From JBBDYG01 sp040901765 (lineage in GTDB: Bacteria > Planctomycetota > Planctomycetia > Pirellulales > Lacipirellulaceae): DNA of 64,000 nucleotides. The notes under the pieces were generated by a model. That model was not told the origin of the DNA, made no database searches, and was given only the letters and a program-made list of their open reading frames with translations. A program made the translations under genes and the position numbers. Positions within the stretch are counted from its first letter, which is position 1, and each line of letters opens with the position of its first letter. Shown piece by piece: positions 50,779 through 59,157 of the stretch. The stretch spans positions 59,769 through 123,768 of the forward strand of contig JBBDYG010000067.1 of NCBI GenBank assembly GCA_040901765.1, written 5' to 3'.

Positions 50779-51059
50779 CAGTTTCTAGTGGAGCGGACCC
50801 ACTTCAGCGCTTCCTCAATGGCCGCATCAACTTCCTCTTCTGTGACTCCCTGGGCTGCGGCATTGGCTCGCCCCCGAGCCGCAATTTCGCACGCCTCGTT
50901 CATGGCGTTTAGGCGCGTCTGCTCGTCGGGAACCTTATTGAGTTCAAGCACCCGAATCACGACTTGTTGAGAGTCGCGGAGAGGTTGCCCCAAGACCGAT
51001 TCCAGGACTTGACGCTCTTGAGCGTTGATTTCACAAACATTGCGCTGAACGGCGTTCAT
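50778..51059 (-). CDS. probable antitoxin partner of the PIN toxin
   Basis: A 93-residue protein from MNAVQRNVCEINAQER at 51059. It is helical and acidic, with VTEEEVDAAIEEALKWVRS at the C terminus, where antitoxins often bind the toxin. No DNA-binding motif such as a ribbon-helix-helix is evident. The stop overlaps the toxin start. Identity as antitoxin is inferred from layout, size and partner. Confidence 0.6.
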   Translation of the reverse strand: MNAVQRNVCEINAQERQVLESVLGQPLRDSQQVVIRVLELNKVPDEQTRLNAMNEACEIAARGRANAAAQGVTEEEVDAAIEEALKWVRSTRN

Positions 51060-51101
51060 GTCATAAGTATACGCCGCGAAACCCAGTTCGAGCAAGTTGG
51101 A

Positions 51102-53036
51102 TTACGTTACTCCTTCTCCCGCTCGATTCGCCCACTCGCGCTGCCACATTTCTAGCACCAGCAGCGCCCACAACCGGGCGGAGTGATCGAACTGATTATT
51201 GAGGTGTTCATCGACCAGCGAGCGCACTGCCTCGGGTCGGAAGTAACCGCGCGCCAGTGCGGTGGGCGAAAGGAGTACGTCGTGCAGCAGGCTGCGGAGA
51301 TCGCCGCGGAACCAATGGTCGAGCGGAACGCCGAAGCCTTGCTTGGGGCGCTGGAACACTTCGGCCGGCAGTAGCGAGCCGAACGCTTCGCGCAGCAGCC
51401 ACTTGCCGCGGCGGCCGCGGAGTTTTAACTGCGACGGTAGCGAGACGGCTAGCTCGACTAAACGATGGTCCAGAAACGGCTGGCGACATTCAAGTCCGTG
51501 GGCCATCGTCGCGATATCCACCTTGTGGCACAGATCGCACGGCAGGTAGGTCATGATGTCGACCAGCGACGCGGCGGTAACGGCGTCGCGCTGGCGGCAA
51601 TGTGCAAAAGCGGCGGCAAGGAAGTCGATCGGGTCACTGTCGGGAAGTTGGGCGACGAACTCTTCGCTGAACAGCGCGGCGCGCCGCGATTCATTGAAGA
51701 TGCCGACGAGCTCTGCATATCTTCGTGCCGCCGGCAGGCGGAGAAGCTCCAGAAAGCGGCGTATGCGGCGGAGTTGGCTCTTTTGATGGCCGGAGTTGGG
51801 CAGGCGATCCCACACACTCCAGCGGGCGAGCTTATCCGCGAAAGGGAGGCGATCGATCAGTTCGGCCCAACGAATTGCGCGATAGCGGTCGTAGCCGCAG
51901 AATAGCTCGTCGCCTCCGTCGCCAGAGATGGCGACCGTCACGTGCTGTTTCGTGAGTTGTGCAAGATAATAGGTGGGCACGGCCGAGCTATCGCCGAACG
52001 GTTCGTCGAAATGCCACACGAGTTTGGGCAACAGCTCCGCCGCGTTCGGCTCGACGCGCAGTTCGTGATGCTCCGTGCCGAGATGCTCAGCCACTCGGCG
52101 GGCGAACGGTGACTCGTCGTACTCTCGTTCCGGAAATCCAATGGAAAACGTTTGGATGCGGCCACCAGACTCCTGCTGCATGATCGCGGTGAGAATCGAC
52201 GAGTCGATGCCGCCCGACAGAAAGGCGCCGAGCGGCACATCGCTCCGCAGTCGCAGTCGAACCGACTCGCTCAAGCGGTCGCGAACTTGTTGGATTGCAT
52301 CGGCGGTGGAGATTTGCGCTTCCACGTTCCACTGGGGTTCCCAGTAGCGCGTGACCGTCCACTGGCCGTCGTGAAAAACGCCAACGTGGGCGGGCGGAAG
52401 TTTCGATATTTCGCGATAGATTGTGTGGGGATGCGGAACGTATTGATAGGTCAGATACTCATCGAGCGCGGCGGGGTCGATTTCCCGCGGAATGCCGGGA
52501 ATTGCCAGCAAGCTTTTGAGTTCGCTGGCGAACGAGAGGCGGCCATCTTCATGCCGATAGTAGAGCGGCTTCTGGCCAATGCGGTCGCGCGCCAGCACAA
52601 GCCGACGGCGGGGCGCGTCCCAAATGGCGATCGCAAACATGCCGACCAGGTGCCGAACGAAGTCGGGGCCTTCGTCTTCGTAGAGGTGGACTAGCGTCTC
52701 CGTGTCGCCGGCAGTGTGGAACTGGTGGCCGTTCCCTTCGAGCCGTTTTCTCAACTCGCGATAATTGTAGATCTCACCGTTGAAAACGACGCGGATCGCG
52801 CCGTTCTCGTTGGCGAGCGGTTGGCGACTGGTGTCTACGTCGATGATCGCCAGCCGCCGATGCCCAAGCGCCACACCGGGCTGCGGCGGGGCAGGGGGGA
52901 CGTGCAGAAGTTGCGACGTATAGGCTCCTTCATCGTCCGGCCCACGATGCCGCAATCGTGCTATCATCTCGCGCAGCGTCCCTCGTTCGATCGCCAGCCG
53001 AGAGTCGGTCCAAACAGCGCCGCAGATACCGCACAT
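51102..53036 (-). CDS. asnB: asparagine synthase (glutamine-hydrolysing)
   Basis: A 644-residue cytosolic enzyme. MCGICGAVW exposes Cys2, the nucleophile of the class II glutaminase domain (about 2-215), with FNGEIYNYRELRKRL. The synthetase domain (about 235-600) carries the pyrophosphate loop LGAFLSGGIDSSILTAIM and AISGDGGDELFCGYDRYRA. It adenylates Asp and uses NH3 from Gln to form Asn. In polysaccharide loci such homologues also amidate sugar acids; here it is upstream of a PHP phosphatase and metallopeptidase but separated from the glycosyltransferases. A repeat lies between it and the next gene. Confidence 0.95.
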   Translation of the reverse strand: MCGICGAVWTDSRLAIERGTLREMIARLRHRGPDDEGAYTSQLLHVPPAPPQPGVALGHRRLAIIDVDTSRQPLANENGAIRVVFNGEIYNYRELRKRLEGNGHQFHTAGDTETLVHLYEDEGPDFVRHLVGMFAIAIWDAPRRRLVLARDRIGQKPLYYRHEDGRLSFASELKSLLAIPGIPREIDPAALDEYLTYQYVPHPHTIYREISKLPPAHVGVFHDGQWTVTRYWEPQWNVEAQISTADAIQQVRDRLSESVRLRLRSDVPLGAFLSGGIDSSILTAIMQQESGGRIQTFSIGFPEREYDESPFARRVAEHLGTEHHELRVEPNAAELLPKLVWHFDEPFGDSSAVPTYYLAQLTKQHVTVAISGDGGDELFCGYDRYRAIRWAELIDRLPFADKLARWSVWDRLPNSGHQKSQLRRIRRFLELLRLPAARRYAELVGIFNESRRAALFSEEFVAQLPDSDPIDFLAAAFAHCRQRDAVTAASLVDIMTYLPCDLCHKVDIATMAHGLECRQPFLDHRLVELAVSLPSQLKLRGRRGKWLLREAFGSLLPAEVFQRPKQGFGVPLDHWFRGDLRSLLHDVLLSPTALARGYFRPEAVRSLVDEHLNNQFDHSARLWALLVLEMWQREWANRAGEGVT

Positions 53037-53047
53037 AAGAAATCAAG

Positions 53048-53140
53048 AATTAGAGAACCGCTGATGGACGCTAAGATGCGCTAATGAGCTTAGCAATTCA
53101 GTTCATTATAAGCGATTATTAGCGTCCATTAGCGGTTGCA
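53048..53140. repeat. GCTAATGG-phrase inverted repeat
   Basis: GAACCGCTGATGGACGCTAA faces TTAGCGTCCATTAGCGGTTG across a 45-bp AT-rich centre, with an 18-base stem having few mismatches. Words GCTAATG and ATTAGCG match those at 10228-10305. It lies between the asparagine synthase start and the metallopeptidase stop. Confidence 0.65.
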
Positions 53141-53153
53141 ACTTCCGATTCTC

Positions 53154-53960
53154 TCAGATAGCCGTGCGCCAGTTGCGAAAGTGGCGGATGAGTTGCTCAT
53201 TTGGCTTCGGCGTGGCTGCGGCGAGTCGCTCGGAGAAGTCGCCGGCGGGGGTGCCGCGGCGGAGGTCGATGAGGAAGGCGGACAATTCGCGATGAGCCGC
53301 TGGGGGGCCGTGCAGTAGGAAGTGAATCCACGCCCAGGCGAAGCGATAATCCAACGCGGTTAACTCCGTTAGCTCGCGTTTCTTCTCGAGGGCCGGAACG
53401 TCGACCACAATTCCCAACCGCAGGCTCCAATCCAATTCGGCCAAATGGGGGCTGCCAGCCACCCGTTGTTCGGCGGGCGTTTCAAAATACTCGGCTACTC
53501 CTTCATCGAGCCACAAGGGCAACGTCGAAAGATCGGAGTGAAGCAAAGCATGAGTACACTCGTGCCGAAGATCGGTTGCGAGGTCTTCGTGACGGTAGGC
53601 AAAAACGTTTGATTGGTTGGAGGTCTTCACGAACAATGCGCGGCGATAGGGGATGCTCGGAAATCGCTCGCATACGTAGGCCTCGTGTTGCGCCCGATTC
53701 GCCAGCAGGTGAACGTAAATCGGATCGCGCGGCGGAGCGGTCGCCAGCGCGCCGCGCAGGTGTTGCTGCAACTTCGGCAACTCGGAAAAAAGTTTCTCAT
53801 ACGGACCCAACGGGAATGTCGAGTGGAAAATGAATGGCCCCGCCTGACGCTCGTCGACCCACTGAGGCGTTGCATGAGCTGTGCCAGCGCAGACCAGCAC
53901 GCCGCCGGCGAAGGAGGCAGCGCCGATCGTTAAGAACTGCCGACGCGTTGGGTCCGCCAT
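53154..53960 (-). CDS. exported gluzincin-type metallopeptidase
   Basis: A 268-residue protein with a Tat-like leader (MADPTRRQFLTIGAASFAGG). The zinc site is HECTH (residues 133-137) in TDLRHECTHALLHSDL, and the third ligand is probably Glu153 in LPLWLDEGVAEYFETP. The HExxH plus WLxEGxAE layout is typical of peptidase_MA/DUF1570-like enzymes. The Tat leader suggests folding before export. It starts exactly where the PHP phosphatase stops (TGATG), so the pair is coupled. Substrate unknown. Confidence 0.85.
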   Translation of the reverse strand: MADPTRRQFLTIGAASFAGGVLVCAGTAHATPQWVDERQAGPFIFHSTFPLGPYEKLFSELPKLQQHLRGALATAPPRDPIYVHLLANRAQHEAYVCERFPSIPYRRALFVKTSNQSNVFAYRHEDLATDLRHECTHALLHSDLSTLPLWLDEGVAEYFETPAEQRVAGSPHLAELDWSLRLGIVVDVPALEKKRELTELTALDYRFAWAWIHFLLHGPPAAHRELSAFLIDLRRGTPAGDFSERLAAATPKPNEQLIRHFRNWRTAI

Positions 53961-54757
53961 CAATTCGCCTTCGTTGCCAAGGACCACCAGCGACGACGCG
54001 GCCTGGAGACCGCGACCGCGACCCCGGAAACCTTTTCGCCAGCGGCCACGAGGCCTGGATTGCTGCTGCACCAGACCGTGGCGGCCACTTCCCCGACCAA
54101 TTCGCAAGCGCGCTCGAACGCGGGTCTCAAAATCGGCTGCCGCGACCGAGGACTGTGTCCGTCGCTCGACAGGAAGTGAACCAATCCGCGGCGGACCATC
54201 AGTTCCGCCAGTCCTTGGCTCGCGGCACCGAAAGCACCGAGCAAGCTGCTCGCCGTAACTTGCATCAGGCAGCCCTCGGCCACGAGCGACTTCCAATGAT
54301 GTGGCTGGCTGAGGATACCGCCGTTTCGCTCGGGATGGGCCAGGATTGCCGTATATCCGTGCCGTCGTAGTTCCGCCAACAGCGGTCCGATGGGCAGATA
54401 CTCCTGGTGAGGCATTTCCAATAACACGTGCTTGCCGTGATCGCCGAGCGACATCAGCTCGCCAGCTAGCAACTTGAGTACCAGCCCCGATTCGATTCGG
54501 ATTTCGGCTCCCGGCAAGAGTTGAATGGGTACGCCATGACGGCGCAGCACGTCCTGAGTATCACTCGTGATGCGGCGGATTTTATCGCCGTCGTTGTTGT
54601 AAATGGAAAACGCCCCGAGTTGATGGGGTGTGGCAATGATCGTGGTGACCCCGTCGTCCACCGCCAATTGAGCCATGGCGAGGGAATTCTCAACCGAGTT
54701 TGGGCCGTCGTCGATGCCCGCCAACAGGTGGCAATGTATATCCGCAAACGTGGTCAT
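53960..54757 (-). CDS. PHP-type tyrosine phosphatase, CpsB/YwqE family
   Basis: A 265-residue protein starting MTTFADIHCHLLAGIDDGP, whose His residues are the first metal ligands of the PHP fold. Others are IIATPHQLGAFSI, GAEIRIESG, ILAHPERNGG and FLSSDGHSPRSRQP. CpsB/YwqE enzymes dephosphorylate tyrosine kinases that control exopolysaccharide chain length. No Wzc/BY-kinase gene lies nearby in the window. The Arg-rich tail (SRPRRRWW) is extra. Coupled to the metallopeptidase. The start at 54757 is chosen because it begins the conserved metal site. Confidence 0.93.
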   Translation of the reverse strand: MTTFADIHCHLLAGIDDGPNSVENSLAMAQLAVDDGVTTIIATPHQLGAFSIYNNDGDKIRRITSDTQDVLRRHGVPIQLLPGAEIRIESGLVLKLLAGELMSLGDHGKHVLLEMPHQEYLPIGPLLAELRRHGYTAILAHPERNGGILSQPHHWKSLVAEGCLMQVTASSLLGAFGAASQGLAELMVRRGLVHFLSSDGHSPRSRQPILRPAFERACELVGEVAATVWCSSNPGLVAAGEKVSGVAVAVSRPRRRWWSLATKAN

Positions 54758-54784
54758 CGTGACCCGGTTCTCCCAGTGTGAAGG

Positions 54785-54873
54785 CGGCCGGCTATCGGCT
54801 ATTGGCTGTCGGCCAGAGGAACGGTTGTGGGCTTTTTCTCTGGCCGATAGCCAATGGCCGACCGCCGATAGCT
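54785..54873. repeat. GGCTATCGGC-phrase inverted repeat, copy 2
   Basis: GGCTATCGGCTATTGGC and TGTCGGCCAGAGG face CTGGCCGATAGCCAATGGCC, the same phrases as at 14396-14475. It lies in the long spacer upstream of the PHP phosphatase (54758-55263), in which no gene was seen. Confidence 0.65.
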
Positions 54874-55263
54874 CATGGACCGATAGCATGAAGGTTCGGG
54901 AGTATACGAGGCGAGGCGGGACGGTCAAGAGCGGCGACTGTCGCACTTTAGCGACTCGCCGACTGTCAAAATGCAACCGTTCCGACCGGCCGCCTGACAG
55001 TTCTGAGGCCACACCGGAAGTCCCAATTGCAGAGCATCGTCTCAAATTGGGATGCTTGCAGCGCTGTTTTTTGCTTGGTGCAAGCGTATTCAATTAAGCG
55101 GCACAATAGAATATCGCGGGAAACGGCGCATTTGGAATAAGTTTGCAAGATATAGTGGATCGCGAAGCGTTTGGTACAGCCGTTGCACTTGCCCGCCGCA
55201 TCGCAAATCGCGACGGCACTCTTGGTATTTACAGAGTCTCGCCAAATCGCAAGGAACGAAGCA

Positions 55264-55551
55264 ATGCTAGTACTGAGTCGAAAAGCTGGTGAACGGATTC
55301 ATTTGGGCGACGACATCACACTTGAGGTGCGACGGGTGGCGGGCAACCGCGTAACACTCGCCATCGAGGCCCCCAGGAATGTGCGAATTCTACGTGGAGA
55401 ACTCGAACGCATCACGCAAGAGTTCGAGGTGGGTTTCGAGCCGGAATCCGCTGCACAGCCATCCGACTACCGAGTTGCCCATCGCCGGGTGAACTTGGCC
55501 GGCATGCTATCGCGTGGCTCCGCAGCCCGCGAGCGCGAGATGGTGGGCTAA
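55264..55551 (+). CDS. csrA: CsrA-type carbon storage regulator, extended
   Basis: A 95-residue protein. The first 60 residues match CsrA: MLVLSRKAGERIHLGDDITL, then VTLAIEAPRNVRILRGELER. CsrA dimers bind GGA in leader hairpins and block or stabilise mRNA. The remaining 35 residues (GFEPESAAQPSDYRVAH...) are not in the usual 60-70 residue protein. The start at 55264 gives the canonical N terminus; AAGGA is upstream. A second CsrA lies at 58193-58552. No fliW or flagellar gene was seen. Confidence 0.9.
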   Translation: MLVLSRKAGERIHLGDDITLEVRRVAGNRVTLAIEAPRNVRILRGELERITQEFEVGFEPESAAQPSDYRVAHRRVNLAGMLSRGSAAREREMVG

Positions 55552-55557
55552 ACGAGG

Positions 55558-55645
55558 AGGTCAGGATTCAGGGGTCAGGGAAAGAGCCGACCGCGAAGCC
55601 GCAGTTGCATTCCCCCGGCCCCTGAATCCTGAATCCCGTCCCCTT
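55558..55645. repeat. GGGTCAGGGG-phrase inverted repeat, copy 2
   Basis: GGTCAGGATTCAGGGGTCAG faces CCGGCCCCTGAATCCTGAAT; the centre carries GAAGCCGCAGTTGCAT as at 44104-44192. It directly follows csrA. The rest of the spacer to 55781 shows nothing supportable. Confidence 0.65.
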
Positions 55646-55781
55646 TCCTGTTGTCTGTTGACCCGGCGCGAATGCCCTCTGTATGCTCCGCGAGCGCACG
55701 GGGGCAGCACTTTTCTATTCTGGCGTCGGCACTTCGCTTCGACGGATTCTTCCGTTGATCGGGGTGCGCGAATGACCGGGA

Positions 55782-57809
55782 ATGTCCATGGATGGACGGC
55801 TCACATCGCCGCGCTGCACCGCTCGCTCTTCGCGCGCGCGGCTATCTCGGTTCGTTGCGGTACTATTGCTCGTCGGCTGCAGTAGCAATAGCCAATGGGT
55901 CAGCGTGCGGTCCGCACCCAACAATCCGCTCGCTGAAACGCTGCAAGTCTTCTCGCCCAAAGGGCCTCAACCTACCGAGCGCACGTTGCAGCTCTTGCGA
56001 CGCTACAACCTTGCGGACCACTTGTCGGAGGCGCGGCCCGGCCTTTTGGCGCAGATTGAGGAGATCGATCGACAAGAGCCAAGCCGCGAGAATCACTATG
56101 CAATTGCAGAGCTAGCTTATCTCGACGCGAAGAAACTAGAGAAGTCGAAGCCGGAGGCGGCGCTCGAGCTTTACGGCACGGCGCTATTGCACGCCTACGA
56201 TTACCTGTTCGCCGATGCTTCGCAGCCGCAAGACAATCCATTCGATCCGCAATTTCGCGGGGCGTGCGATCTGTACAACCAGTCGCTCGAAGGCACCTTA
56301 CGAATCGTGCGGGGGCAAGGGGAGTTCCATCCCGGCGATAAGCGAACTATCAAGACCGCAAGCCACCTGTGTCAGTTGGACGTGCAATTATTTAGCACCG
56401 GTTGGCATCCGGAGGACTTTGACCGCTTCGAGTTCGTCAGCGACTATCAAGTGAATGGCCTGCGGAATCACTACCACACATATGGCCTGGGCGTGCCGCT
56501 TATCGCAGTTCGTCGCCAACACGAGGGCCAAGAAGCGGCCGAAGAATTCTATCCGCCCAGTCTTGCCTTCCCGATTACGGCGTTCTTGCGGGTGGACAGG
56601 TCGCCCCGCGTCAGCGATTCACCCGATGAGCAGGACTCCAACCCCAATGCGCCGCGGCTGGTGCTGGAACTGCACGACACACTCGACCGGCAAGAGCTGG
56701 CAGTCAATAACCGCCTCGTGCCACTTGAATCGGATCTGAGTACACCGCTGGCCTATTATTTGAATCAACCTCATTTTCAGGACAGCAAATTATCTACAGA
56801 AGGTCTACTGCGACCCGATTCAAACAAGCGCTTGCAGGGACTCTACATGCTCGAACCCTACGACCCCCACAAGATGCCGGTCGTAATGGTTCACGGGCTG
56901 TGGTCGAGTCCCGTCACCTGGATGGAAATGTACAACGACTTGCGGAGCGACCCCCAGGTCCGAGAAAATTATCAGTTTTGGTTCTATCTCTATCCCACAG
57001 GGCAACCCTTTTGGACGAGCGCCGCGCAAATGCGCGGCGAACTATCGGAACTGCGTGCGACCGTCGATCCGCAGCGGGAGCACCCCGCGATTGATCAAAT
57101 GGTGCTGGTGGGACACAGCATGGGTGGCTTGGTTTCTAAATTGCAAACGCTTGACAGCGGCGATGCGTTTTGGTCGCAAGTCAGCGAGCGCCCGCTGTCG
57201 GAACTGAACGCTACCCCTGAAACGAAGCAAGCTCTATCGGCGACCTATTACTTTGCTCCCAACCCCTCGGTGCGCAACGTGATTACGATCGGAACCCCCC
57301 ACCGCGGCAGCCCGTTCTCGAATGACCTCACGCGCTGGCTGGGAAATAAGCTGATCGATGCGCCGATGAGCATGCTGCAAATGAGCCAGCAGTTGCTCGC
57401 GAAGAACGGCGACGCGTTGCGGCCCGACTCGCCACTGCTCGTCCGCACGAGCATTGGCTCGCTATCGCCCGATTCGCCGCTGTTGCCGGTAATGCTAACG
57501 GCCGATCCCGGGCCATGGGTGGGGTACCACAACATCGTCGGCCGCGTGCCGAACCAAGGCGTCCGCGGTTATTTTGCGGGCGACGGAGATGGCATCGTCA
57601 ATTTCGAGAGCGCGCGGCTCGACGAGATGGCCAATCTCCGCTCGCAGGTGATTGTCCCCGCCGACCACGTGAACATTCACCGGCATCCGCAGAGCATTTT
57701 GGAAGTTCGTCGGATTCTGATGGAGCAAGTGCGCGACCTAGAAAACTTCGGCCGCGAGGACATACGTGTCGCCGGTGCTACGGACGCACAACTTGGCGAT
57801 CATCAATAG
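55782..57809 (+). CDS. alpha/beta hydrolase lipoprotein
   Basis: A 675-residue protein. The leader RLSRFVAVLLLVGCSS is a lipobox with lipidated Cys near residue 33. A helical region (about 60-230) precedes a beta-rich part, and the C-terminal alpha/beta hydrolase domain (about 345-650) has MPVVMVHGLWSSPVTWMEMY, the nucleophile elbow GHSMGG with Ser449 or so, TIGTPHRGSPFSND, and a late DHVNIHRHPQS holding the likely catalytic His. It resembles lipase/esterase-type surface proteins. The start could be 55788. No partner gene is evident. Confidence 0.85.
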   Translation: MSMDGRLTSPRCTARSSRARLSRFVAVLLLVGCSSNSQWVSVRSAPNNPLAETLQVFSPKGPQPTERTLQLLRRYNLADHLSEARPGLLAQIEEIDRQEPSRENHYAIAELAYLDAKKLEKSKPEAALELYGTALLHAYDYLFADASQPQDNPFDPQFRGACDLYNQSLEGTLRIVRGQGEFHPGDKRTIKTASHLCQLDVQLFSTGWHPEDFDRFEFVSDYQVNGLRNHYHTYGLGVPLIAVRRQHEGQEAAEEFYPPSLAFPITAFLRVDRSPRVSDSPDEQDSNPNAPRLVLELHDTLDRQELAVNNRLVPLESDLSTPLAYYLNQPHFQDSKLSTEGLLRPDSNKRLQGLYMLEPYDPHKMPVVMVHGLWSSPVTWMEMYNDLRSDPQVRENYQFWFYLYPTGQPFWTSAAQMRGELSELRATVDPQREHPAIDQMVLVGHSMGGLVSKLQTLDSGDAFWSQVSERPLSELNATPETKQALSATYYFAPNPSVRNVITIGTPHRGSPFSNDLTRWLGNKLIDAPMSMLQMSQQLLAKNGDALRPDSPLLVRTSIGSLSPDSPLLPVMLTADPGPWVGYHNIVGRVPNQGVRGYFAGDGDGIVNFESARLDEMANLRSQVIVPADHVNIHRHPQSILEVRRILMEQVRDLENFGREDIRVAGATDAQLGDHQ

Positions 57810-57919
57810 CGGAGGAAGGGATTGCAAATTGCAAAATGATAATTGCAAATTTAAAATTGGTAATAATTTAGGGGTTTAGAGTGAATCGATGTCGAGTGCG
57901 TTCACGGTCCTTTTCACTC

Positions 57920-58165
57920 TTTACGCCAACGGCGTTGCGTCTCTCAGCCTAGGGTTGTCCGCCCGCGGCGGACTACCCTAGGAAAATGGCAATCACGGCG
58001 CATCTACCCCAACGGGGTTGCGCCCGATGCGAGCGTCCGCCGCAACCCCGTTGGGGTAGATCTTGCGGTACGCGTCGAAACCCAGGGTAGTCCGCTGCTG
58101 CGGGCAACCCTGGGCTGCAGGGCGAAACCGCTGGGCTGGAGGGCGAAACCGCTTCGCGGTATGAG
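57920..58165. repeat. composite palindromic element, family B copy 1
   Basis: Order: CGCCAACGGCG hairpin, CCTAGGGTTGTCCGCC with CGGACTACCCTAGG, then TACCCCAACGGGGTTGC; the inverse order follows: GCAACCCCGTTGGGGTAG, CCCAGGGTAGTCCGC with GCAACCCTGGG, and GAAACCGCTTCGCGGT. Same idea as the two-arm family but unrelated words. A second copy is at 61467-61684. Spacer 57810-58192 contains no gene. Confidence 0.8.
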
Positions 58166-58192
58166 GCAGGCCCGCGTCTTCAATTTGCAATT

Positions 58193-58552
58193 CTAACCGC
58201 CGACGCTGGTCCGGCGGTCGAGCATTGTCCGCAACGGGCCGCGCAGCTTGTCGGCTTCGGACCGAGAGACGCGCTGTAGCACGGCGTTGGCTTCGCTCGT
58301 CCAATTCGATTCACGGACGCGGGCCGTTTTGGTCGGCAGAGGAGGGGCGGCGACGGACTCTTCGCCGCCAGCGGTATCTGTTTGCGAACTTTGCCGCTCG
58401 GAGTCGAACAGCAATTCGCCGCGGAGGACAGGCACCTCGGTCGGGGCCTCGATCCCTAGCCGCACGGATTTGCCTTTCAGTTTGAGCACCGTGATTGTGA
58501 TGCCGTTTCCAATCTGAATCTTTTCTTGCTGCTTCCGTGTGAGAACCAACAT
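58193..58552 (-). CDS. csrA2: CsrA-type carbon storage regulator, long C-terminal tail
   Basis: A 119-residue protein. Residues 1-50 follow CsrA: MLVLTRKQQEKIQIGNGITI, TVLKLKGKSVRLGIEAPTEV and PVLRGELLFD. The rest, about 70 residues (ending MLDRRTSVGG), is Ser/Arg-rich without a known fold and nearly doubles the usual size. AAGGGAG stands upstream. It is divergent in orientation from the 55264 csrA; the two differ in the N-terminal core, so they are old paralogues rather than recent copies. Confidence 0.87.
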   Translation of the reverse strand: MLVLTRKQQEKIQIGNGITITVLKLKGKSVRLGIEAPTEVPVLRGELLFDSERQSSQTDTAGGEESVAAPPLPTKTARVRESNWTSEANAVLQRVSRSEADKLRGPLRTMLDRRTSVGG

Positions 58553-58908
58553 TGTTCACTCCCTTGGTTGGTTAGAGAAAAGTGTTGCCAGCGTCGATCG
58601 TTTCCCGTTGCGCCAGCCCCCTCCGTCAGCCCGTCGGAGTTAATACGCACTCGACGTGCCAGGGTTGGCGCGAAAGCAAAACTTCGGGGCGGATCGCTAG
58701 AACCAGCGATATATCGGGGCATTCGATGCGCCTGCGGCGACAGCGTAAACCTGCTAGCATTGCAGGGCTTGCAAAGAGAGTTGCAAGGGTTACGCACCCC
58801 ACTGGCAGCCGACCAGTCAGTAGCTGATTTCGCAAGAATTCAGCCGTCCCTATCGTTCGCTGGATCGTAACTAGTTGGCTGATGGAAGTGGCTACCAAAG
58901 TGACTGCA

Positions 58909-59096
58909 GGGCCGTTCACGGTCCTTTCCACCGAAGATGGTGTTAGGCCCGTCGTTTACGACGGGTTACCAGAGCGAGATGGATGGCGATGAACAGCCCT
59001 GTGAATGGGACTGGAAAAACCAACTTGCGCCATCCCGACCCGCCGTAAACGACGGGCCTAATACCGCTGGCGCGGAAAGAACCGTGAACGGCTCTG
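58909..59096. repeat. REP double-hairpin element with covarying stems
   Basis: GGCCGTTCACGGTCC, linker GATGGTGTTAGG, then CCCGTCGTTTACGACGGG (58949-58966); the inverse set follows: CGTAAACGACGGGCC, TAATACCGCTGGCG and GAACCGTGAACGG. It has the same plan and linker as the transposase-linked units, with both stems changed in a paired way. The rest of spacer 58553-59157 shows nothing supportable. Confidence 0.8.
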
Positions 59097-59157
59097 ATCG
59101 GCGATACCTTGCTCGCTTGAACCGGCTAAGCAGTTACGCGAATTCAGCTACTACAAT

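Noticed and set aside
55114..55160. A sigma70 promoter for csrA at TTGGAA/TATAGT
   Set aside because: Spacing of 13 bases does not fit and no better pair was found.
58626..58931. A 101-codon minus-strand frame in the spacer after csrA2
   Set aside because: It ends inside a REP unit and has no recognised domain or ribosome site.
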